Below are positions 57,769 through 64,000 of a stretch of 64,000 nt of DNA, piece by piece. The translations under genes and the position numbers were made by a program. Below the pieces are notes generated by a model. It saw only the letters and a program-made list of their open reading frames with translations, made no database searches and was not told the origin of the DNA. The number at the start of each line of letters is the position of its first letter. The first letter of the stretch is position 1. This DNA is from Collimonas fungivorans (GTDB lineage Bacteria > Pseudomonadota > Gammaproteobacteria > Burkholderiales > Burkholderiaceae_D): positions 4,030,001-4,094,000 of the forward strand of contig NZ_CP013232.1 in assembly GCF_001584145.1 (NCBI RefSeq). The letters are read 5' to 3'.

Positions 57769-58940
57769 GATGCCGCCTCCGCATTACGAGCTTGCCGTAC
57801 CTGCTCCAGCAGCGCCGCCATCAATTCTTGCGCATCGCCGATGATGCTGAGATCGGCGCGCTTGATCATCGGCGCGCTGGCGTCCAGGTTGACCGCAATC
57901 ACATGGCGGCAATCCTTGATTCCCTGCAGATGCTGGACCGCGCCGGAAATGCCGAAGGCCAGGTAAGCGCTGGCGCTGACCGTTTTTCCGGTGGCGCCGA
58001 TCTGCTTGTCGCGTTTGAACTTGCCATCATCGACGGCAACCCGGCTCGCGCCGACCGCCGCATCCAGTGCATTTGCCAAAGAGTTGAACAGTGCGACATC
58101 GTCCACGCCATTGCCCGCCGACACGATGAAATCGGCCTCATCCAGTTCCATCTGCGAAGCCGCCATGGTCTTGCTGCCGAGATCCAGGAACGGACTGGAC
58201 GATACAGCTGCGCCTGCCGCCAAGCCAATCGCCGTGCCTAGCTGGTCTGCAAGCTGGCCACGGCCGAGGAAAGGCAAGCGCGCGTCGACGACATCCATTT
58301 CCAGCAACATGATCTGCGCCAGGCTGCGCCGAGCCAGCACACTACCTTGCTCGCGCAAGGCTGCCAGGCCGGACTGGCTGATTTCAACCACATGGGTAGC
58401 GATACCGGTGCCGCCGTCGACCGCGCCCAGGCGCCGTCCCAGGTCGCTGCCGGCAACGCCGTCATCGGGGATAAAGATATGGACAGGCCGCAGTTCCTCC
58501 GTCAAGGCGCACAGCGCCGCCAGTTCTGCTTCCGGTGCAAATACATGGCCGCCGTATTGCGGCAGCACGATGCACCGGTCGGCACCAAGTGTCGCCGCAT
58601 CGTCATTCAGTTCGCCGAACACCAGCAACACCACTTCGGTCGCTCCATCGGCCAGCAACGCTGCCGCAGCCACAGCCTGGCGCGCGTGTTCATCCAGCGC
58701 GCCGCGATCGCTGTGTGCAACCGCCAGCAGGCAAGCTGTGGTCGCGGCGCCGGCGGCCAGGCGTGTTGGCTTGGTTGCCTGGTGCGGCTGGCTATGGATC
58801 GGCGCCTGGCTGCTGTAGTTGCCATTATCGTCGCCGTCGCCAAGCTGGCCCAGCACGATGCGTCTGATGCCGTCGGCATTGACGGTAAATGGACGGCGCG
58901 GATTTACGCGCCTGACATTATTCTGTATCGCCATGTCCAT
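57765..58940 (-). CDS. etfA: Electron transfer flavoprotein, alpha subunit (dimethylglycine-demethylase associated)
   Basis: 391 residues, longer than usual EtfA because of an N-terminal extension. The FAD-binding C-terminal signature is clear: GATGKTVSASAYLAFGISGA, QHLQGIKDCRHVIAVN and ADLSIIGDAQEL. An ATG two codons later (58934) is also possible. It starts 2 bp after the dgcB stop. Confidence 0.92.
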   Translation of the reverse strand: MDMAIQNNVRRVNPRRPFTVNADGIRRIVLGQLGDGDDNGNYSSQAPIHSQPHQATKPTRLAAGAATTACLLAVAHSDRGALDEHARQAVAAAALLADGATEVVLLVFGELNDDAATLGADRCIVLPQYGGHVFAPEAELAALCALTEELRPVHIFIPDDGVAGSDLGRRLGAVDGGTGIATHVVEISQSGLAALREQGSVLARRSLAQIMLLEMDVVDARLPFLGRGQLADQLGTAIGLAAGAAVSSSPFLDLGSKTMAASQMELDEADFIVSAGNGVDDVALFNSLANALDAAVGASRVAVDDGKFKRDKQIGATGKTVSASAYLAFGISGAVQHLQGIKDCRHVIAVNLDASAPMIKRADLSIIGDAQELMAALLEQVRQARNAEAAS

Positions 58941-58942
58941 CG

Positions 58943-60856
58943 TCAGTTCTCCAGCGCCGCGGCGAGCAGTTCGGCGATATCGCGTATTTCAGGGCGCGGC
59001 CCGACCACGCCTTCCAGCATCGCAGTGCAATTCGGGCAAGCCACCACCACAGTATCGGCGCGTACGGCGCGGGCATCGTGGATTCGGATGTCGGGAATGC
59101 GCTGCTTGCCGGGGATATCGGTCAAGGGCGCGCCGCCACCGCCGCCGCAGCAGCGTCCGCGCATGCCGTTGCGCTCCATTTCATGCAGAGGCAGGCCCAG
59201 CAGCTTGAGCAGGTCGCGCGGCGCTTCGATCTCGCCGTTGTAGCGCCCCAGGTAACAGGGATCGTGATAGGTGAAACGCTGGTCGCTGTCGGCGGTTGTC
59301 AGAGCAACCTTCGGCTTGATTTTTCCCGAGTTCACCAGCGCCGCCATGAAGGTAGTGTGATGAAAAACTTCATAACAACCGCCGAACGCCGGGTATTCAT
59401 TGCGCAGGCAATGCATGACGTGCGGGTCCGCGGTGACAATCCGCTTGAAGCTAAAAGCCGACAGCTGGCTGATCATCTGCTGCGCCATGTCCTGGAACGT
59501 CGCCTCGTCGCCCAAGCGGCGGGCGACGTCGCCAGTGTCGGTTTCCAGTGCGCCAAGCACGGCGAAATCCACATCCGCCGCCTGCAACACCTTGACCAGG
59601 GCCCGCAGCGTACGCTGGTAACGCATGTCGAAACCGCCCTCGCCCACCATCAGCAGCACATCGACTGCCTGGCTGGCAACGATCTGCCGCACCCCAAGGT
59701 CGATCGCCCAGTTGTAGCGCGCGCCCAGGTCAAAACCGCCGGCACTGCCGGTTTCGCGCAGGTTCGCCAGCACTTCCGGACCTTTGCCGGGCACCTCGCC
59801 GAATTGCAGAGTCTGGTGACGGCGCATGTCGACGATGGCATCGACGTGTTCGATCAGCATCGGACATTCCTGCACGCAGGCGCGGCAGGTGGTGCAGGAC
59901 CACAGGGTATCGCTGGAAATCAGGCCCGGCACGATCGCATCCTGCGGCCGACCCTGGTGCCTGCCGAGCGGAATCCCCGGATAAGGACTGCCGGCAAAAT
60001 TGGCGTCGCTGCCGCCGGCCATGCCGGTCACCATATCCTGTATCAGCTTCTTGGGATTCAAGGGCTGGCCGGCGGCGAAGGCCGGGCAAGCCGCTTCGCA
60101 TTTGCCGCACTGGACGCAGGCATCGAAACCCAGCAGCTGGTTCCAGCGGAACTCGACCGGTTTGCCGACGCCAAGTTCGCCCTGCTCCAGCTTCAATGGC
60201 TTGAGCGCAGTAGTTGGCGTACCTTTGCCGCCTTGCGTAAAACGTTCCTGGCGCGGATGGAAAGCCAGGTGCAGCAGGCCGGCCAGCGCATGTTTCATCG
60301 GCCCGCCGCGCGTCGCGCCCACGGTCAGGGTCCAGGCGCCCAGCCCCAGCAACAACACGGTCACCAGCGCGCTCAATCCCGACATCAGTTGCAAGGGGAT
60401 CAGACCGAGCGCCAGCAAACCCAGCGCCAGCGCCGCCAACATCCACGGCAAGCGCATCCAGGCGCCGCGCGACAAGCGTGCCGGCGGCGTGCGGCGCCGG
60501 TGCCAGACGAACAGCACGCCGGTCAGCATGACCAGCGCGAACAGGCCGATTGCCGTATTCAAGGCGGAGGCATACAGCATCAAGCCGTAATTGACGGCCA
60601 CCAGCGCCATCGCCGCAATCGCGCCGCCGGCGGTAGCCACGTGGGTACGGGCGATGTAGGGATCGCGCGCCACTACATGGTGCAGGTCGACAAAATAGCG
60701 TTTTGGAATTGCCAGCAGGCCCAGCCAGGATACCGAGGCTTCGCGGCCGGCGCGCCACAGGGCTGCCCGCCGCGCAAGGCCGACAGACAGACCCGCCGCC
60801 GACAGCCAGAACAAGACGGTAATGACGTAATTCAAGGAAGGGGCCGAAGCGTCCAT
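58943..60856 (-). CDS. dgcB: Dimethylglycine demethylation protein DgcB (membrane Fe-S protein)
   Basis: 637 residues from the ATG at 60856, 2 bp after the dgcA stop region; a GTG at 60874 is an alternative. Several N-terminal membrane helices are followed by two 4Fe-4S motifs (CVQCGKCEAACPAF and CTTCRACVQECPM), then two CCG-type heterodisulfide-reductase-like domains (DPCYLGRYNGE ... GRCCGGGGGAP). It likely moves electrons from DgcA to EtfAB or quinone. Confidence 0.92.
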   Translation of the reverse strand: MDASAPSLNYVITVLFWLSAAGLSVGLARRAALWRAGREASVSWLGLLAIPKRYFVDLHHVVARDPYIARTHVATAGGAIAAMALVAVNYGLMLYASALNTAIGLFALVMLTGVLFVWHRRRTPPARLSRGAWMRLPWMLAALALGLLALGLIPLQLMSGLSALVTVLLLGLGAWTLTVGATRGGPMKHALAGLLHLAFHPRQERFTQGGKGTPTTALKPLKLEQGELGVGKPVEFRWNQLLGFDACVQCGKCEAACPAFAAGQPLNPKKLIQDMVTGMAGGSDANFAGSPYPGIPLGRHQGRPQDAIVPGLISSDTLWSCTTCRACVQECPMLIEHVDAIVDMRRHQTLQFGEVPGKGPEVLANLRETGSAGGFDLGARYNWAIDLGVRQIVASQAVDVLLMVGEGGFDMRYQRTLRALVKVLQAADVDFAVLGALETDTGDVARRLGDEATFQDMAQQMISQLSAFSFKRIVTADPHVMHCLRNEYPAFGGCYEVFHHTTFMAALVNSGKIKPKVALTTADSDQRFTYHDPCYLGRYNGEIEAPRDLLKLLGLPLHEMERNGMRGRCCGGGGGAPLTDIPGKQRIPDIRIHDARAVRADTVVVACPNCTAMLEGVVGPRPEIRDIAELLAAALEN

Positions 60857-60858
60857 GG

Positions 60859-62922
60859 TCAGAAATCTTTGCACAGGCGCAGCGAATCATAGATTGCCGC
60901 GTGGATGTTATGCATGGAGATGCAGTCGCCGACCCGGAACAGCAGGAAACGGCCATCGCCCAGGGTTTCCGCCAATGCCGGCTGCGGCTCGGCGGCGAAC
61001 AGCTTGTTGACGTCGGTCTGGCCGCGGTTGAGCGATTGCGGTTTAAGCGACCAGTACAGATGATCGTTAGGCAGGATGCCGTTTTCAATCACCACCTGGT
61101 CGACTACCCGTTCTTCCTGCACTTCCGTGTATTCATTACGCAGCACCGCGACTTTCTTGTCGCCTTCGGCGTAGACCCGGTCCAGCCAGTAATTCGGCGT
61201 CGGGATCACGCCTTGCGCATACAGGCGGCGATAGAAAATCGGGAAAGTGGTGCCGCCGGTATCGTCGGCAATCTTGACATCGGGCGTGACGATTTCCACC
61301 AGGCTGCCGCGGCTGGCCAGGAAATCGGCGACGCCGAAACCGGCGTGGGTGCTGATGCCGTCGTACACCAGCACGTTCTTGCCGGGCACTACGCGTCCCT
61401 GCAAAATATCCCAGGAACTGACCGACAAACCCTCGGCGATGCCCCAGGCCGCGACCTGGCTGGTGTAGTTGCTGCCGCCAGTCGCCAGCACCACGATATC
61501 CGGCTGTTCGGCCATGATCATGGCTTCGTCGGCATTCACGCCCAGCCGACGGTCGACGCCGAGGCGCTTGGTTTCCATGTCGAACCAGCGCACGATGCCA
61601 GCCATCTGTTCGCGCTGCGGCGCCTTGGCCGCCAGGTTGATCTGGCCGCCGACCGCCTCGCTGCGTTCGAACAACACCACATCGTGGCCGCGCTCGCGCG
61701 CCACCCGCGCCGCTTCCAGCCCGGCCGGACCGGCGCCGACCACCACCACCTTGCGTTTCGGCCCGCGGCTCCTGGCGATCTGGTGCGGCATGCTTTGTTC
61801 GCGCGAGGTCGCGGCGTTCTGCACGCACAGCACATCGAGCCCGTTGTACTGGCGGTCGATGCAGTAGTTGGCGCCCACGCATTGCTTGATTTCGTCTTCG
61901 CGCCCGTCGCGGATCTTGATCACCATGTGCGGATCGGCGATCTGCGCGCGCGTCATGCCGACCAGGTCAACCATGCCGGACGACAGTATGCGTTCCGCCT
62001 GGCCGGCGTCACGTATGCTTTGCGCATGCATCACCGGCACCTTGGACACCGCCTTGATGCCGGCCGCCAGGTGCACGAACGGTTCCGGCGGCAAGGCCAT
62101 CGGCGGCATGCAGTTGGCCAGCGTATTGTGGGTATCGGCGCCGGAGCCAACCACACTCAGGAAGTCGATCAAGCCGCTTGCCGACATCGCCTGCGCGATT
62201 TCCTTGGCGGTTTCGTGGTCGACGCCGTCTTCATGGAATTCGTCGCCGCACATGCGCAGGCCGACGCAAAAATCGCTGCCGACCGTTTCCCGCACCGCCG
62301 TCAGTACTTCGATGCCGAAGCGCATGCGGTTTTCCAGGCTGCCGCCGTATTCATCTGTACGCTGGTTGACGCGCGGGCTCCAGAACTGGTCTATCAGCTG
62401 CTGGTGGGCGGCGGAAATCTCGATGCCATCCATGCCGGCCTGCTTGACCCTTTTGGCGGCGGCGGCAAAGTCGGAGACGATGCGCCGTATTTCTTCAATC
62501 TCGATGATCTTGGCGTTGCCGCGGTGGACCGGCTCGCGTATTCCCGAAGGACTGACCAGGTGCGGCCAGTTCTCGCCATGCCATGCCGTGCGGCGCCCCA
62601 TGTGGGTGGCCTGGATCATGATCTTGGCGCCGTGCCGGTGCATGGCTTCCGCCAGCCGCGACAAAGGCTCGATCACCTTGTCGGTAGTCAGGTTGACCGA
62701 CTTCCACCAGCCTTGCGGGCTGTCGATGGACACCGTGCTGGAACCGCCGCAGATCGCCAGCCCCAGGCCGCCCTTGGCCTTTTCTTCGTAATACCGTATA
62801 TAGCGTTCGCCCGGCAAGCCGCCCGCCTCCGCGTACACCTCGGCATGGGCGGTGCTGACCACCCGGTTGCGCAGGGTCACCTGGTTCAGGGTCAACGGCG
62901 AAAACAAAGTCGGATAACGCAT
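60859..62922 (-). CDS. dgcA: Dimethylglycine demethylation protein DgcA (NADH:flavin oxidoreductase-like)
   Basis: 687 residues. An N-terminal FMN-binding TIM barrel (YIRYYEEKAKGGLGLAICGG, GMDGIEISAAHQQLIDQFWSP) is followed by an Fe-S-type Cys cluster (CVGANYCIDRQY ... VLCVQNAA) and a Rossmann domain (VVVVGAGPAGLEAARVARER). The family includes trimethylamine dehydrogenase. It demethylates dimethylglycine to sarcosine. It lies 15 bp after the DUF5943 gene. Confidence 0.94.
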   Translation of the reverse strand: MRYPTLFSPLTLNQVTLRNRVVSTAHAEVYAEAGGLPGERYIRYYEEKAKGGLGLAICGGSSTVSIDSPQGWWKSVNLTTDKVIEPLSRLAEAMHRHGAKIMIQATHMGRRTAWHGENWPHLVSPSGIREPVHRGNAKIIEIEEIRRIVSDFAAAAKRVKQAGMDGIEISAAHQQLIDQFWSPRVNQRTDEYGGSLENRMRFGIEVLTAVRETVGSDFCVGLRMCGDEFHEDGVDHETAKEIAQAMSASGLIDFLSVVGSGADTHNTLANCMPPMALPPEPFVHLAAGIKAVSKVPVMHAQSIRDAGQAERILSSGMVDLVGMTRAQIADPHMVIKIRDGREDEIKQCVGANYCIDRQYNGLDVLCVQNAATSREQSMPHQIARSRGPKRKVVVVGAGPAGLEAARVARERGHDVVLFERSEAVGGQINLAAKAPQREQMAGIVRWFDMETKRLGVDRRLGVNADEAMIMAEQPDIVVLATGGSNYTSQVAAWGIAEGLSVSSWDILQGRVVPGKNVLVYDGISTHAGFGVADFLASRGSLVEIVTPDVKIADDTGGTTFPIFYRRLYAQGVIPTPNYWLDRVYAEGDKKVAVLRNEYTEVQEERVVDQVVIENGILPNDHLYWSLKPQSLNRGQTDVNKLFAAEPQPALAETLGDGRFLLFRVGDCISMHNIHAAIYDSLRLCKDF

Positions 62923-62937
62923 GGTCTGTATCTATCC

Positions 62938-63462
62938 CTAAGCAGCAACTGCCGTGACTGTGAACACGCAATGGTCGTGACCTTCGCCGCCGCACTGGGT
63001 TTCGCTGCAGGTCGAACGCAACGGATTGCCGGTGGTGTCGGAGACCCAGTCCATGGCGCCGGCGAACCAGCCGGCGAACATGTAGCACAGCTTGCCGTGC
63101 GCTTCCGGCTGCTGCAGCACAAACGATGAATTGAGCAGCTTGATGCTGGCGCTGGCCTTGGCCGCGTCCACTTCAGAGAAAGAAAATAAACCCCAGCCGC
63201 GCTGCGACAGGCGCTTCAGGTAATGTTTGTAGACATCCAGGCCGGACATGCCGTGTTGCCTGGCTTCTTTTTCGCACCAGAAATAGGCGGACTTGTGGCC
63301 GGCCTGGTACAGGATCTGCGCATATTCGTCGCGTCCCAGCGCCGCTTCCACCGCAGTGTGGTTGTTGGTAAAAAAATGACGCGGTACATACAGCATCGGC
63401 AGTGTGTCGGTAGTCCAGACGCCGGTGCTGGCGTCGACTTCAATCGGCAATTGGGGTTGCAT
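62938..63462 (-). CDS. DUF5943 / 4-vinyl-reductase-like protein of betaine clusters
   Basis: 174 residues from the second of two adjacent ATGs (63462), with GAGGAG five bases upstream; the first (63465) is very close to that site. The C-terminal half has GKLCYMFAGWFAGAMDWVS and THC-type Cys (CSETQCGGEGHDHCVFTV), as in V4R domains that bind small molecules or metal. It is consistently found between the dipeptidase and dgcA in Pseudomonas clusters; function unknown. Confidence 0.83.
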   Translation of the reverse strand: MQPQLPIEVDASTGVWTTDTLPMLYVPRHFFTNNHTAVEAALGRDEYAQILYQAGHKSAYFWCEKEARQHGMSGLDVYKHYLKRLSQRGWGLFSFSEVDAAKASASIKLLNSSFVLQQPEAHGKLCYMFAGWFAGAMDWVSDTTGNPLRSTCSETQCGGEGHDHCVFTVTAVAA

Positions 63463-63491
63463 CATTACTCCTCGGTATTTGCGTAGGGCTA

Positions 63492-64000
63492 TCAGGCAGT
63501 CCAGACTTCGCCAAAAACCCGCAGCCAGTTCTCGCCCAGCACCTTGCGAATGCGGCTTTCCTTCCAGCCGGCGCGCTCCATCGCTGTGGTCAGGTTGGGG
63601 AAATCGCCTATGGTGCGGAAACCTTCCGGATTGATCACGGTACCGAAATCGGTCAAGCGGCGGTGGCGTCCCTTGTCGTGCGTCAGCCATTCGAAGAAGG
63701 GCTTGCCGTAACCCTGCGTGAAATCGGTGCCGATGCCGACGCAGTCGTCGCCGACCAGGTTGATGATGTAATCGAAGGCTTCCACATAGTCGTCGACATT
63801 GGCGCTGCTGCCGCGCTTGAGAAAAGGCGGGAACATGGTGACGCCGATGAAACCGCCGTGATCGGCGATGAATTTCAGCTGTTCGTCGCTCTTGTTGCGC
63901 GGATGCTGCTTGAGGCCGGACGGCAGGCAATGCGAATAGCAGACCGGTTTCTTCGACGCCAGGATCGCTTCGGTCGAAGTGTTGCCGCCTACATGCGACA
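63492..64000 (-). CDS. Membrane-dipeptidase family protein, C-terminal part (cut by window edge)
   Basis: About 169 residues are visible, with the start beyond the window. Features of peptidase family M19 include SHVGGNTSTEAI, CYSHCLPSGLKQHPRN, GGFIGVTMFPPFLKRG and GIGTDFTQGYGKPFFEW. The family uses a binuclear zinc site. In betaine gene clusters it precedes the DUF5943 gene; its substrate is unknown. It is the first visible gene of the operon running to gbcB. Confidence 0.88.
   Translation of the reverse strand, partial: SHVGGNTSTEAILASKKPVCYSHCLPSGLKQHPRNKSDEQLKFIADHGGFIGVTMFPPFLKRGSSANVDDYVEAFDYIINLVGDDCVGIGTDFTQGYGKPFFEWLTHDKGRHRRLTDFGTVINPEGFRTIGDFPNLTTAMERAGWKESRIRKVLGENWLRVFGEVWTA

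Noticed and set aside
60901-63129. 742-codon open frame opposite dgcA
   Set aside because: dgcA is a clear gene with all family motifs; the antisense frame is rich in His/Gln/Arg/Ala, typical of a shadow.

Overview
The window reads as a chromosomal segment of a GC-rich betaproteobacterium, most likely Oxalobacteraceae (Collimonas, Herbaspirillum or Janthinobacterium type). This rests on gene content (a soxBDAG/dgcAB/gbcAB glycine-betaine block, a YumC-type ferredoxin reductase next to 7Fe ferredoxin, rpsO-pnp) and on dense coding with many 1-11 bp gene overlaps. The genus is an inference. No tRNA, rRNA, CRISPR array, insertion sequence or prophage was seen.

Layout. 1-12 kb: a DUF349 gene cut by the window edge, a molybdopterin-binding CinA-like protein, a four-gene overlapping envelope operon (beta-propeller, polysaccharide deacetylase, sterol-desaturase-like hydroxylase, EI24 membrane protein), FKBP, a small lipoprotein, acyl-CoA-binding protein, a 2-hydroxyacid dehydrogenase, an NhaD-like antiporter, pncB, a secreted hypothetical and a CDF metal transporter. 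Three genes in this stretch carry apparent single-base frameshifts. 12-30 kb: fdxA and its reductase, pnp, rpsO, a lipoprotein, YihY, lolD-lolC, a secreted thioredoxin, an SDR plus acyl-CoA synthetase with a divergent AraC regulator, nhaR, an HPF-like protein, a BI-1/YccA protein, a zinc-ribbon protein and maeB.

30-64 kb is largely a glycine-betaine catabolic and uptake region interrupted by a QseBC/YgiW/MacAB-TolC block. Uptake would use ChoX-ChoW-ChoV and a second orphan binding protein. GbcAB removes the first methyl group of betaine, DgcAB with the dedicated EtfAB removes the second from dimethylglycine, and SoxBDAG demethylates sarcosine to glycine. FdhA would oxidise formaldehyde, FolB could supply folate, and SdaA would turn serine into pyruvate. 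A GbdR-like regulator sits inside the block. At least eight genes (dipeptidase to gbcB) are collinear and nearly gapless.

The most unusual non-coding signal is a family of roughly 160 bp fold-back elements (843-1007, 16972-17131, 20647-20808, and a half copy at 48740-48781). Each copy has about 50 bp arms that pair almost completely within the copy but differ strongly between copies. By my hand count, mismatches inside the arms are overwhelmingly G.U when read on one strand (17 against 2 A.C), as expected for selection on a folded RNA or single strand. A second regulatory signal is a set of CTTAA-type direct-repeat boxes with 5 bp spacers in front of the response regulator, ygiW and macA, suggesting one regulon. 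A third is pairs of short direct repeats exactly 21 bp apart in the two divergent intergenic regions flanking the sdaA-sox and choVW operons, candidate GbdR operators.
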